This document shows, piece by piece, positions 25,237 through 34,834 of a DNA stretch of 64,000 bases (position 1 is the first letter of the stretch; every line of letters begins with the position of its first letter). Below the pieces are notes generated by a model. It searched no databases, was not told the DNA's origin, and was given only the letters and a program-made list of their open reading frames with translations. The position numbers and the translations under genes are program-made. The DNA is from JADJRG01 sp964474905 (GTDB lineage: Bacteria > Myxococcota_A > Polyangia > Nannocystales > Nannocystaceae). The stretch lies in the NCBI GenBank assembly GCA_964474905.1, contig CAYYUP010000023.1, forward strand, positions 1 through 64,000, read 5' to 3'.

Positions 25237-28200
25237 ATGAGCCAGAAGGCCAGAATCCGCGCGAATTTAGGAGAACCGGGCCCTAAAGTCGACACCCCAG
25301 ATCCTATAGACTCGATCGAAGTGTCGACCCATCCATGGCCGTGGTCCCACCGGCTCATCGCGACCCTGTGCGTCGCTGCGCTCCCCGTCGGCGCCGGAGG
25401 CTGCAACGAAGAATCCGACTGCGCGAGGCACCTCGGCACGCTCTGCGAGCAACGAGGCACGCTCAAGCGAATGGATGTAAGCGTCGATGAGGGCGTCGTA
25501 CTCGAGCGCGACGACCAGGGCCCCACCCTCTACGCAACACTGAGCCGAAGCCAGCGACATCTCAGCCTGATCTGGCGGGAGGGACAGATCGAACGCTACG
25601 GCTTCGCGGACCCCACCAGGCACCTGACGAGCGCCGACCTCGATGGCGATGGCGACCTCGACCTGGTGCTCGCCCTCGACGACCCGCCACGGCTCCTGCC
25701 GCTCTATCGCCGTGGCCGCGAGCTTGAGGAGGGCCTGGCCATCGAGATCAGCGCCGAAGCCACCGACCTTCTCGCCCGGGATCTCGACGGCGATCTCCAG
25801 CCAGAGCTGCTCCTCACGCGCCCCGGCGGCGTCACAATCATCCGCGGTAGCGACGGCCAAACCCGGCACATCGAGATCGGCGAAGCGCCCAATTCCCTCG
25901 ACCTCGCCGACCTAGATGGCGACGGTCAACTCGATCTGGCGCTCGTCGATATGATCGGCGAAACCCTAGAGATCCTGCACGGCGACGGCGCAGGCGGCTT
26001 TGTGCCCTTGACCTCGCAAGCCCTCGGCTTTGCCCCCGAGGACCTCGACCTCGAGGATACCAACGGCGACGGCACCATCGACGTGATCGTGCGATCGCGA
26101 ATTCGGCCCGAGATCACGATCATCGAGGGCGACGGTGCCGGCGGCTTTAGCCAACCCTGGTCGCCCGACAGCGAGAGCACGCCCGGCTCCGGCCGCGGAG
26201 TGCTCGCCCTGCCGGCCAGCGGCGCCGGTCTCTTTGCCGTCGCCGCCCCAGAGCATCTTCTGCGGGTTATGGTGAGCGATGGCCAGCCGACGCTCCGGGG
26301 CCAGGCTGATGTTATCGGATCGCCCGCGACGTTCCTCAGCGATGAACTTCTCGGCGGCAAGGGCTATATTCAGGCCCTGTTCCCTCAAACAGGTGCCCAT
26401 CTGGTGGTAAGTGAAATTCTCGGCACAGTCGAGAATTTAAACGTGCTCCAAGTCGGGGATATCGACGACGACGGCTACGAAGATCTCATCACGAGGGCCG
26501 ACGGCTGCAAACTGCACGTCTACGCTGGCAATGAGTCCGGTATTGCAGAAACTCCCATTCTAATAGATATACCCTTTGACCGCTGCTACTCCCCCCTCCA
26601 GCTCGACGATCTGACGGGGGACGGCATCCCCGACCTCTTCCAACTCGAGGTTTTTGCCTCGGGTGTCATCCAGGTCGCACCGGGGCTCGGCAACGGCGAG
26701 TTTGAGCTGCGTCCGGGGCTTGAGTTTGGGCACAAATCTTTGTACCAATCGACGATTGTTCATCATAGCGAAGGCGCGATCATTGTGCTCCCGCAGGGAA
26801 AGGATGCGGGTGCATTTCGGATCCACGTCGATGCCCAGGGCGATGTCAGCTTTGGCAAAACGCTGATGGCGGGGCAGTCGGTCTGGCAAGCGCTCAGCGC
26901 CGATGTCGATGGTGACGCCCAGGAGGACCTCATCCTCAGCAGCGGCAGCAAAAATTCACGAGAACAGCTCGTCATCCATTACGGTACCGCCGGCGACCTC
27001 GAGATCGGACCTGTGCACAATCTCGACGAGGTGATGATCCCTTGGCAAGAGAAGGAGTCGCCCGCCCCCAACTTCAGCGCCGGCGACCTGGACAACGACG
27101 GCCGAGCAGAGATCGTGCTCACCACCGCCTACGAGTTAGCGGTACTCGCCGACCTCGATAGCGAGCTGACGATCGTCGATGTGCACAGTGTCGATGTCTA
27201 CCTCGGCGGCCTGCCACAGCTCGGCGACCTCAACGGCGACGGTTTTCTCGACCTTATCGTCCATATATCCTCGGCAATATCCTATGTTCACGGTGGCCCA
27301 GGCGGCGTTTTTGAGACCTTTGGCTCGTCGCTTTCACTCCGAAATCTCTCGGGAATTCGCACCGGCGACATCGACGGTGATGGCCGCCTAGACCTCGTGA
27401 TCTCGGACGAGTACGAGATCACCAGAGTGGAGTCTGAAGAGGTCATGCTGCCGCACCTCGGCCGTCGCACAAAGCTGCCGGCCGTCAACAATGAGGTCGT
27501 CCTCGCTCGCCCCGAGAGTGCCCACGGCGACTACAACGGCGACGGCGCCAGTGACCTCGCGCTCGCAAGCGTAAATTTTCTCATTACCTCTTGGGGCGAC
27601 GATGGCAGCTTTGCACGCGCGAGCGCTAGTGTCCTCATTGGCTACGAGAAGACGTACACAGCCCTGTCAGCTGTCGACATCAACGGCGATGACCGAGACG
27701 AACTCATCGTTCTCGATTCCAACAATGATGACTCTAGCATCCACATTCTGAGCTGGGGTGATGACACGTGGACCTCCGTTGGCGACATTGAGTTGGACGA
27801 CCGACCCGCGCGCACACTCGCAGCCGCGGACCTCGACAACGATGGCATCGTCGATATCGCGGTCGCACTGTGGCCCTACGACTCTGGCAACGACTCCGAC
27901 ATTCCGCTCTACATCTACTACGGCCGCCCGTCAGCCGAGAACATGATCGACTTCGACGAGGCGATTCAGCTCCAGCTACCGATCATCGACGGCGAAATCA
28001 GCAATTTTTCGTGGCTGGACCTGTCCCTGCAGATCGCAGACCTCGACGGCGATTCCCGCCCAGAACTCCTGCTCGATGGCCCCAGCACCAGCCAAACACA
28101 CCTGATATGGAACGATGGTGATCGGCGCTGGACCCCGCAACCCCTACCCGTGCACTCCGCCAGGATCATCGGCAATGGCGAACTCATCACACTCAGCGAA

Positions 28201-28515
28201 GGCGAACTCGCACGGCTCCCAGTCTACGGCCGCCGCCTCGGTGAGCCTGCAACGATCTCAACAAACGTATCGGTCGGCGACGACACACTGATCGATGGCT
28301 TTAGCGACTGTAACGGCGACGGCATACCAGACCTCATGATCGAGCACTATGTGGGCACCGACCTCTGGATCGCCGTCGGCGACTCGTTTGTCCGGGTCTG
28401 GAGGACCCTCGGTGACAACGTACGCTGCGAGGATCTCAACAACGACGGCTCCCTCGACATGTTCGCCGCCAGCGACATCGGCGTCTTTGTCACCCTCAAC
28501 GGAGCCACACAATGA
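25237..28515 (+). CDS. Large FG-GAP/VCBS repeat lipoprotein
   Basis: An exported protein of up to 1092 aa made of about fifteen FG-GAP/VCBS units, each with a calcium-type loop such as DLDGDGDLD, DTNGDGTID or DYNGDGASD. A GTG at 25321 would give a compact lipoprotein signal (Cys28 in GAGGC); the longer ATG start at 25237 puts the signal too far in, so 25321 is the likelier true start. No enzymatic domain is seen. Its stop overlaps the start of the next gene by four bases (ATGA), so the lipoprotein and the metalloprotease are translationally coupled and presumably act together at the surface. Confidence 0.82.
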   Translation: MSQKARIRANLGEPGPKVDTPDPIDSIEVSTHPWPWSHRLIATLCVAALPVGAGGCNEESDCARHLGTLCEQRGTLKRMDVSVDEGVVLERDDQGPTLYATLSRSQRHLSLIWREGQIERYGFADPTRHLTSADLDGDGDLDLVLALDDPPRLLPLYRRGRELEEGLAIEISAEATDLLARDLDGDLQPELLLTRPGGVTIIRGSDGQTRHIEIGEAPNSLDLADLDGDGQLDLALVDMIGETLEILHGDGAGGFVPLTSQALGFAPEDLDLEDTNGDGTIDVIVRSRIRPEITIIEGDGAGGFSQPWSPDSESTPGSGRGVLALPASGAGLFAVAAPEHLLRVMVSDGQPTLRGQADVIGSPATFLSDELLGGKGYIQALFPQTGAHLVVSEILGTVENLNVLQVGDIDDDGYEDLITRADGCKLHVYAGNESGIAETPILIDIPFDRCYSPLQLDDLTGDGIPDLFQLEVFASGVIQVAPGLGNGEFELRPGLEFGHKSLYQSTIVHHSEGAIIVLPQGKDAGAFRIHVDAQGDVSFGKTLMAGQSVWQALSADVDGDAQEDLILSSGSKNSREQLVIHYGTAGDLEIGPVHNLDEVMIPWQEKESPAPNFSAGDLDNDGRAEIVLTTAYELAVLADLDSELTIVDVHSVDVYLGGLPQLGDLNGDGFLDLIVHISSAISYVHGGPGGVFETFGSSLSLRNLSGIRTGDIDGDGRLDLVISDEYEITRVESEEVMLPHLGRRTKLPAVNNEVVLARPESAHGDYNGDGASDLALASVNFLITSWGDDGSFARASASVLIGYEKTYTALSAVDINGDDRDELIVLDSNNDDSSIHILSWGDDTWTSVGDIELDDRPARTLAAADLDNDGIVDIAVALWPYDSGNDSDIPLYIYYGRPSAENMIDFDEAIQLQLPIIDGEISNFSWLDLSLQIADLDGDSRPELLLDGPSTSQTHLIWNDGDRRWTPQPLPVHSARIIGNGELITLSEGELARLPVYGRRLGEPATISTNVSVGDDTLIDGFSDCNGDGIPDLMIEHYVGTDLWIAVGDSFVRVWRTLGDNVRCEDLNNDGSLDMFAASDIGVFVTLNGATQ

Positions 28516-29618
28516 GCCCGCGACGGCACCTCTTCTGGTTTCTTGCCCTGGCCGCGCTGCCCTCGGCCCCAGCCTGCGGCGATCCCGAGATCAAAACCCT
28601 CGAAAAGAAGGGCCAGCACATCGATGTGCACTACGCCGAGGATTTTGAGCTCTGCGAGGGCACGGTGCCCTCCTTCGATCGCGGCATTGTCTTTGTCGCC
28701 GAGCAGCTCGGACTAGACACCGAGACCTTCGATCACATGACCTTCACCTGGCTCACTGCGGAGGAGCTTGACGAGGCCTCGCACTTTTTCTTCGACGGCC
28801 AGGCCGGCTGGGCCTGGGGCTCCAAGTCCTACGGTAGGCACCCGCTCATCTTTCACGAGCTCGTGCACATGATCGCCCACCAAGAGAAATACAACGCGAT
28901 CACCTTCTTTACCGAGGGCCTCGCCGTCGCCTTTGAAGAGGGCAGTTCTCGTCGGTATTCCCCCGCAGAGATTGTCGATCCAAGGCCCTATCTCGGCGTT
29001 CGTTACGACAAAATTGACTACCAAGTCGCAGGCGCATTTGTCACCTATCTCCTTTCACGATTCGGCCCAGAGCCCTTTTGGCAGCTTAATCGCGACCTTC
29101 GCTACTTCTCGACCGAGGGCAAGTTTCGCCGCCGCTTCGCCGCTGTCTACGGGATCGACCTCGACGAGGTCGTCGATTCGTACATGACTGATGAGACATG
29201 TCCAGAGGGTGCTTTTGCGATCCCTCAACCGCCCTCCTGTGCGGCCGACGAGATCCCCTGGCGGAGCGAGGACCAATGGGCCTACTCCCGGATCGTCGAC
29301 TGCGCAGACGATGACGTCGCCGGTGGCGACGGGACCGATGACATCGCCGAGATCGCCCTGACCCTGCGAATCGAAACACCCGGCAGATACACGCTCTCGA
29401 TCCTCAGCGATTACGAGGTAACCGGCGTCATGCACCGCTGCGGAAGCTGCCCCTGGCTCTACTCAGACACCGTCTTTGACGGCTTTGACGGCTTCGACGC
29501 CGAGGCAGAGGCAGAGTTCACAGAGGGCCTCTACTCACTGGTGCTCCGCAGCCGAGCCAGTGACTCCACCAGCCTGGCCGTCGAGCTTCGGCCTAGCCCC
29601 CCAAACAACCCGTATTGA
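28512..29618 (+). CDS. Zinc metalloprotease lipoprotein (HExxH, gluzincin-like)
   Basis: A 368-aa exported protein with an N-terminal signal ending PSAPAC (Cys22), suggesting lipid anchoring. The active site HELVH (His115, Glu116, His119) is followed 16 residues later by Glu135 in FFTEGLAVAFE, the spacing of gluzincins, where that Glu is the third zinc ligand. The C-terminal third is a beta-rich domain with four Cys that may form disulfides. It overlaps the preceding FG-GAP gene by ATGA. Its substrate is unknown; processing of surface proteins is a reasonable guess. Confidence 0.78.
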   Translation: MSPRRHLFWFLALAALPSAPACGDPEIKTLEKKGQHIDVHYAEDFELCEGTVPSFDRGIVFVAEQLGLDTETFDHMTFTWLTAEELDEASHFFFDGQAGWAWGSKSYGRHPLIFHELVHMIAHQEKYNAITFFTEGLAVAFEEGSSRRYSPAEIVDPRPYLGVRYDKIDYQVAGAFVTYLLSRFGPEPFWQLNRDLRYFSTEGKFRRRFAAVYGIDLDEVVDSYMTDETCPEGAFAIPQPPSCAADEIPWRSEDQWAYSRIVDCADDDVAGGDGTDDIAEIALTLRIETPGRYTLSILSDYEVTGVMHRCGSCPWLYSDTVFDGFDGFDAEAEAEFTEGLYSLVLRSRASDSTSLAVELRPSPPNNPY

Positions 29619-29657
29619 CCTCGGCCCCGTCGGCGACATGGCAGACGTTTGGGGGCT
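29595..29657. terminator. Inverted repeat between convergent genes
   Basis: AGCCCCCCAAAC (29595-29606) can pair with GTTTGGGGGCT (29647-29657), with one bulged C and a 40-base loop. It covers the end of the metalloprotease gene and the spacer before the convergent response-regulator gene. No T tract follows, so a terminator role is only suggestive. Confidence 0.3.
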
Positions 29658-29696
29658 CGACGCCGACAGTCGTGCGCACCCCTTATTGCTGCGCAG

Positions 29697-30380
29697 CTAG
29701 CCCTCGTAGCGGTAGCCAACACTGTGCACCGTGCGAATGATCCGCGGGTCCTTGGGATCCTCCTCGATCTTCTTGCGCAGCTTGGCGATGTGCTGATCGA
29801 TGGTGCGGCTATTGGGGTAGCTGTTGATGCCCCAGCACTCGGCAAAGATGCGATCGCGACCGATGGCAACGCCTGGATGTTTGGCAAAAAGCCGGAGCAG
29901 TGCGATCTCGCGGAGGCTGAGTTCGATGGTCGCATCGCCGCGCTGGCAACGGAGCTCGTCGGGCAGCACCCGGAGACCGCCGATCTTAAACCCCCTCGCC
30001 TCCGCACTCGGGCGTCGACGCAGACAACGTCGCGAGACCGCCCGAATCCTGGCGATGACCTCGTGGATGCCAAAGGGTTTGCCGATATAATCGTCGGCGC
30101 CCAGCTCGAGACCGATAACCTTGTCGATTTCCTCGGATTTGGCACTCAGAAAGATGATCGGAAGCTCCTGATCCTTGGCCCGGATCGCCCGACAGACGTC
30201 GTATCCGTTGAGCTTTGGCATCATGATGTCGAGGATCACAAAATCTGGAGGCGCCCGCTCAAAGGCCTCGAGCGCGGCCTCTCCGTCAGCGGTCTGCGTG
30301 CAGGTGTAGCCCTCGCGCTCGAGGAGTTCGGCAAGCCCACGGAGGATCTTTGGATCATCTTCGGCGATCAGGACGTTCAT
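29697..30380 (-). CDS. OmpR/PhoB-family response regulator
   Basis: A 227-aa DNA-binding regulator. The receiver domain has acidic residues EDD at 7-9, the phospho-acceptor Asp51 in VILDIMMP and the conserved Lys in IGKPF. The C-terminal winged helix shows SLREIALL and the recognition-helix region RTIDQHIAKLRKKIE, ending VHSVGYRYEG. The ATG at 30380 overlaps the stop of the sensor kinase gene by four bases, which fixes the start and shows tight coupling. It should act on promoters downstream of the signal sensed by that kinase; targets are unknown. Confidence 0.93.
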   Translation of the reverse strand: MNVLIAEDDPKILRGLAELLEREGYTCTQTADGEAALEAFERAPPDFVILDIMMPKLNGYDVCRAIRAKDQELPIIFLSAKSEEIDKVIGLELGADDYIGKPFGIHEVIARIRAVSRRCLRRRPSAEARGFKIGGLRVLPDELRCQRGDATIELSLREIALLRLFAKHPGVAIGRDRIFAECWGINSYPNSRTIDQHIAKLRKKIEEDPKDPRIIRTVHSVGYRYEG

Positions 30381-32317
30381 CGGTTTCTCTTCTTTTCTGG
30401 AGCTGCTCTTGCCCTGCCTCTTGACGAGTCCTCGGCAGCCGCAGTGGGCAATGTCAGCTCGAAGCAGGCGCCGGGTGAGGCGGACAGGATCTCGAGATCG
30501 CCGCCGCACTGGCGGGCGAGATCGCGGGCGATCGTCAAGCCGATACCGGTACCACTGACACCCTCTGTCAGATCGCTGCGAGCCCGAAAGAAGGGCTCAA
30601 AAATCCGCCGCCGCTGGCCCTTGGGGATGCCCGGACCGTAGTCGCGAACGCGAACGCGGGTCAGCTTTGTATCCTGCTCGATCGCCACATCGACACGACC
30701 GCCCAAGGCCGCGTACTTTTCGACATTGCTCAGCAGGTTGGCGAGGATCTGGCCGACAGCGTCTTCGTCGGCGATCACCGGCAAGTCTGCAGATCCCTGC
30801 CGCGTAGCCTCGATGTTGCGCTCGGCGAAGGCGGGCACAAAATGCTCGATCGCCTGGCCGACGGATGCGTCGATGTCGAACCGGCGGCGGCAAAGCGCTG
30901 GCCGAGCGCGCCGTGAGAACGTCAGCACATTGGCGATCAACCGCGAGAGGCGTTGGCTCTCGCTGACGATCACCTCCGCATGCTCCTCGGCCCGCTCGTC
31001 AAGGCCGCTGAGTTCATCGGCGAGCAGCTCGGCGTAGAGTCGAATGTTGGTCAACGGCGTCTTGAGTTCGTGCGAAACCTGAGTGACAAAAGAGACTCGC
31101 TGCCGCGCCTCTCGCATGTTTCGCGACCACTCACGGTAGAAAAATGCCGCCAGCCCGAGCAGTACCAGGGCCGTGCCACCGAGCCCGAGCAACACCAAAA
31201 ACCGCGAACTCGTGAGCGCGACGGCGGTCTCGCTGGGACCGTAATAAAGCAAGCTCCAGGTCTCGAGCGGAGACGCTAGGGATAGGCGTGCGAGCGCCTC
31301 TTCGCCCTCCGGCAGCTCGCCCTGCCCGCCCCCGAGATCGTAGTTGCCCCATTGATAAATCGGCGTGCCCTTGGCGTCTTGCACCGCGATGAGCGAGTTT
31401 TGCTCACCTGTCGCAGGCAACGAGTCGATGAGGCGCTGGAGCAGCGCAGCTCGTTCGATCTCAACGCCGGCGATCAGGCCGTCAGCACGGCGCCGCCAAA
31501 AGAGCAGGTGCAGGCCCTCTTCCCAGTACCAAGCGATCCACCCCTGCTCGCGGATCCTCGCGAGGCCGGCGAGACTATCCGCCGCAGGGGTGACCTCGGC
31601 CCACATTGCGATCTCGACGGACGACGACTCCACGACTTGTTCCGCTTGTTCCGCTTGTTCCGCTTGTTCCGCTTGTTCCGCTTGTTCCGCTTGCTCCGCT
31701 TGTTCCGCTTGCTCCGCTTGCTCCGCAGCCTGTTGCACCTGAGCTTGCTGGACCTTCGCCGCTTGGGCCACATTGCCCGATCGCGAGAGCAACGAGCCTT
31801 CGCTCTGCGGGCTCAGGGTCCAGGTATTGTTGCCCATCGCCTTGCCGTAGGCGTTGCCGCTCCGGGCCCCGCGTGCGTCCGCAAATTTATCCCCGCCACT
31901 GCTCTCCGCGGGACCGACGAGCGCCAGCTCTGCCTTCGCCTCCCAGATCGCCCGCGTGCGCTCGAGGAACTCCCGCTCGTCGCGGCTCGCCCCGCCATCG
32001 GCGAGTGGGTGCAGGCGTTGGCCGTCGCTATTTACAATAAAGACCTGGCGCACCAGGGGCTGCCCGCGCTCGAAGGCCCGCAACGACTCGCGATCGACCT
32101 GGGTGTCCTCCAACACCTGCACAAGCTCGACCTCTAACTCGCCGATGAGCTCTGTGATCGATGAACGGCTGTCATCCAGGCGCTGCTCCAAGAGTTCGCG
32201 AAAGCGGTGACGCACCAGATCCTGCTCGTCGTGCAACATCTTTCCGGCGAGCACCGCCAGCAATGTGAGCGGCCCGATGACCATCGCGATCAGGGCAATG
32301 AGGAGATGACGACGCAT
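30377..32317 (-). CDS. Membrane sensor histidine kinase with EQA repeat in sensor region
   Basis: A 646-aa classical sensor kinase. The first transmembrane helix is near residues 5-28 and the second near 372-395, leaving a periplasmic region of about 340 residues. HisKA follows with phospho-acceptor His416 in SHELKTPL, and the HATPase has DYGPGIP and GTGIGLTIA. The unusual part is a run of the tripeptide Glu-Gln-Ala in the sensor region (residues ~198-227), coded by ten 9-bp repeats at 31636-31725. The response regulator gene overlaps its end by four bases. Start at 32317 (ATG), with the first helix directly after it. Confidence 0.92.
   Translation of the reverse strand: MRRHLLIALIAMVIGPLTLLAVLAGKMLHDEQDLVRHRFRELLEQRLDDSRSSITELIGELEVELVQVLEDTQVDRESLRAFERGQPLVRQVFIVNSDGQRLHPLADGGASRDEREFLERTRAIWEAKAELALVGPAESSGGDKFADARGARSGNAYGKAMGNNTWTLSPQSEGSLLSRSGNVAQAAKVQQAQVQQAAEQAEQAEQAEQAEQAEQAEQAEQAEQAEQVVESSSVEIAMWAEVTPAADSLAGLARIREQGWIAWYWEEGLHLLFWRRRADGLIAGVEIERAALLQRLIDSLPATGEQNSLIAVQDAKGTPIYQWGNYDLGGGQGELPEGEEALARLSLASPLETWSLLYYGPSETAVALTSSRFLVLLGLGGTALVLLGLAAFFYREWSRNMREARQRVSFVTQVSHELKTPLTNIRLYAELLADELSGLDERAEEHAEVIVSESQRLSRLIANVLTFSRRARPALCRRRFDIDASVGQAIEHFVPAFAERNIEATRQGSADLPVIADEDAVGQILANLLSNVEKYAALGGRVDVAIEQDTKLTRVRVRDYGPGIPKGQRRRIFEPFFRARSDLTEGVSGTGIGLTIARDLARQCGGDLEILSASPGACFELTLPTAAAEDSSRGRARAAPEKKRNR
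31636..31725. repeat. Ten 9-bp tandem repeats within the sensor kinase gene
   Basis: Ten copies of CTTGYTCCG (seven with T, three with C at the variable place), encoding (Glu-Gln-Ala)n on the minus strand. The unit is a multiple of three, so copy-number change would alter the length of the sensor domain without a frameshift. Confidence 0.92.
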
Positions 32318-32387
32318 GGCAGGTTGGCCCTCGTTCGAGCCCTGGGGTTGACGTTAGCCCGCCCCCAGAGCGCCCGGCAAGCTCAGC

Positions 32388-33728
32388 TCAGAAGGACTGC
32401 TGAGAGTCGAGCTCGTACTGCCGCTTGCGCATCACCTTGCGCTGCTTGTTCCAACGGCCACCGTCGAGGTTTTTGGAGTCGAACACATTGGCATTCGCCT
32501 GCTCTTGGAGCTTGGGCGCGTTGTAGAGCGAGGCTGCAGAATTCAGGTAGACGTAGTTATCGAGGAGTAGCTCCTTCGCCTGGAGGATCTCGCCGCGATC
32601 GCGGAGGTCGAGGGCGAGGCGGTTGCGCTCGTTGGCGATCGCCTCCGCGTGAGCGATTGCCACCGCAGGATTTATCGCCGCTTCTGACTCCGCCACCGAA
32701 TCCGTGAAGCGCACGGCCACCGCTCGTCGATCGTGCTCGCTGCGACCGGTGATCAGATCGAGGTAGGTGGTGGTCACGGTCGCCAGCGGACGCGTCATCG
32801 CCGGCATCGCCGGTGCAACCTCAGCCTCTAAGAGGATGAATTTTTCCTGGCCGCCGTAGACCTGGTTCAAGGTAAAGGTCACGGTTTGGCCAGCGATCAC
32901 AGCGTCGCGGTTAAGCACCCGCAGCGGGTGCACACCGGCGGCCACGTCGATCCGCACCAATGCACCCTGAGCGACCACAGAGGTGATATCGCCGAGTTCT
33001 GAGGCGAAGAGAGATCCGAGTTCTGAGGCCTCGGCCGCGAAGGCGTGGTTACCGTCGCTGCGCATCGCCAGCTGGACCATCAGGTCCTCGTTGTAACCGA
33101 GGCCGAGGCCGACCGTTGTGATCGAAATCTGCTCCTTCGCACAGGCTGCACCCAGGCGCCCGAGGGCGTTGGCCGAGGAGGGTCCGACGTTGGCCTTACC
33201 GTCCGAGAGTAGGATCACCCGGTTGACCTGGCCGCTGCGGAGAAACTTGCGAACCTCACCGATACCTTTGGAGACACCGGCAAAGAGGGCCGTCGAACCG
33301 CCCGCATCGAGGCTGAGGATCGCCTCTGCGATCCGAACCCGCTCGGAGACCCGGGTCGCGGGCACCAGTACCCGCACGCGGCCGTCGTAGGCGACCACCG
33401 AAACCAAATCGTTCGGCCGCAGGCGATCGATGAGGTGCAGCGCCGCGTCCTTGGCCTCGCTGAGTTTCTCGCCCGACATCGAGCCCGACTTGTCGAGAAC
33501 GATCGCCAAGTTCACCGGCGCCCGCTCGGCATTGCCGCGGAAATCGAGACCCCGAAGGCCGACCTTCAAGACCGCGACATTGCTGCGACCCGCGAGCATC
33601 ACCGGCGTGCCGACCTCGGCGCGCACCGCCACGGATCCAGCAGCTGCCTCTGGACTCGCCAGAGCGAGCGCAGCAAAAGTAGCCAGGGCGGCGAGAGGGG
33701 CGAGTACACGGCGAATGATCTTTGACAT
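32388..33728 (-). CDS. Exported von Willebrand factor A-domain protein
   Basis: A 446-aa secreted protein. A signal peptide (about 30 residues, ending ASPEAAAG) is followed by a beta region and a vWA domain with the MIDAS metal site DKSGSMS (Asp79, Ser81, Ser83), then conserved Thr and Asp positions (GGSTALF and LLSDGKANVG). A C-terminal helical tail rich in charged residues follows. AGGA lies 7 bases before the ATG at 33728. Such proteins usually bind other surface proteins through the metal site. It follows the two-component operon's promoter region on the same strand. Confidence 0.85.
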   Translation of the reverse strand: MSKIIRRVLAPLAALATFAALALASPEAAAGSVAVRAEVGTPVMLAGRSNVAVLKVGLRGLDFRGNAERAPVNLAIVLDKSGSMSGEKLSEAKDAALHLIDRLRPNDLVSVVAYDGRVRVLVPATRVSERVRIAEAILSLDAGGSTALFAGVSKGIGEVRKFLRSGQVNRVILLSDGKANVGPSSANALGRLGAACAKEQISITTVGLGLGYNEDLMVQLAMRSDGNHAFAAEASELGSLFASELGDITSVVAQGALVRIDVAAGVHPLRVLNRDAVIAGQTVTFTLNQVYGGQEKFILLEAEVAPAMPAMTRPLATVTTTYLDLITGRSEHDRRAVAVRFTDSVAESEAAINPAVAIAHAEAIANERNRLALDLRDRGEILQAKELLLDNYVYLNSAASLYNAPKLQEQANANVFDSKNLDGGRWNKQRKVMRKRQYELDSQQSF

Positions 33729-33848
33729 GGCGATTCCTGGGACCCGCTGAGCATGGCGGCGGAGACCTGAGCACGGGTGAATTCGTGGTCAAATGGTTGT
33801 AAAAAGCGATCGGGCGCCGAGCCTGCGACGCGGTGGTAGCCTCCGCTG

Positions 33849-34790
33849 GTGGCAGGTCTGCTCGACGTCATCCTCGGCTACGAGTGTAACCTCGCCTGCG
33901 ATTACTGCACGATCACACCGGCGATGCGGACCCGGGAGCTGAGCACAACGGCGGTGCTCCAGGCCCTCCGCCGCGGACGGCAGCTCGCCTACGATCGGGT
34001 CTCGTTCACCGGCGGAGAGCCGACGATCCGCCGCGATCTTCTGGGCCTCGTCCGCGCCGCCCGGGCCCTCCACTTCACGGACGTCAAGGTTCAGACCAAC
34101 GGCCTCATGCTCGCCCAGGTCGCCAATCTCACGCGCCTGGTAGCGGCCGGCGTGAGCCGCATACACCTATCAATACACACCCACAGAGCCGCCGACTACG
34201 AGCGTTTGGTCCGGCGCGCCGATACCCACGCGGCGATGGTCACCGGTCTAAAAAACGTGCTCGCGAGCGGCCTGCCGCTGGTCGTCGACGTGATCCTCAA
34301 GGCCGATACTGTCGAGCGACTGCCGGCCGCGATCGCCTGGCTCGGTGGACTGGGGGTCGCCAACGTCGACCTCTGGCTCGTCTCGCTCACCGACGGCAAC
34401 CGCGATAACATCGCCTCGCTGCCGCAAATCCGCGATATCCGGCCGACCCTCGACAAGGCCTTTGCCGCGGCCGATCGTGCGGGGATCCGCGTCCGCTCGC
34501 TGCACATCCCCCGCTGCCTGCTCGGCGATGCGCGTGCACACGCCTACGATCCCGGCTCGGAGCGGGTGATGGTCGTGACCCCGGAGGCGAGCTTTGAGCT
34601 CTGCGATTCAAAGCTCACCGGCACTGTGCACGTGCCGGCCTGCGAGGGCTGCGAACACCGCTCGTACTGCCCGGGCATTCGACCCGACTACCTCGAGATC
34701 TACGGCGACGCCGAGATCGCGTGCGCCCGCGGCCAAACACCGACCCAAGGGCCGACGCGACACCTGCCCGTGCTCCCCACAAATGCCTAA
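33849..34790 (+). CDS. Radical SAM protein with Cys-rich C-terminus
   Basis: A 313-aa radical SAM enzyme. The [4Fe-4S]-binding motif CNLACDYC comes very early (residues 12-19), followed by the SAM-contacting GGEP motif (FTGGEP). The C-terminal third has about five Cys, including CEGCEHRSYC, resembling a SPASM or twitch auxiliary-cluster region. The start is GTG at 33849; no strong ribosome binding site is seen. It is the first of three radical SAM genes within 6.4 kb, with an aldo/keto reductase 45 bases downstream. Peptide or cofactor modification is possible; no precursor peptide was found. Confidence 0.85.
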   Translation: MAGLLDVILGYECNLACDYCTITPAMRTRELSTTAVLQALRRGRQLAYDRVSFTGGEPTIRRDLLGLVRAARALHFTDVKVQTNGLMLAQVANLTRLVAAGVSRIHLSIHTHRAADYERLVRRADTHAAMVTGLKNVLASGLPLVVDVILKADTVERLPAAIAWLGGLGVANVDLWLVSLTDGNRDNIASLPQIRDIRPTLDKAFAAADRAGIRVRSLHIPRCLLGDARAHAYDPGSERVMVVTPEASFELCDSKLTGTVHVPACEGCEHRSYCPGIRPDYLEIYGDAEIACARGQTPTQGPTRHLPVLPTNA

Positions 34791-34834
34791 CGACAGGCTC
34801 GACAAGCACGCTGCGCCAGGGGTAGCGTGCGCCC

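Noticed and set aside
31636..31725. CRISPR-like array
   Set aside because: The units are 9 bp with no spacers and lie in a coding region. No array with unique spacers was found anywhere in the window.
31352..32137. Plus-strand frame with a Leu-Phe-Arg repeat
   Set aside because: The repeat is only the reverse reading of the Glu-Gln-Ala codons in the sensor kinase gene.
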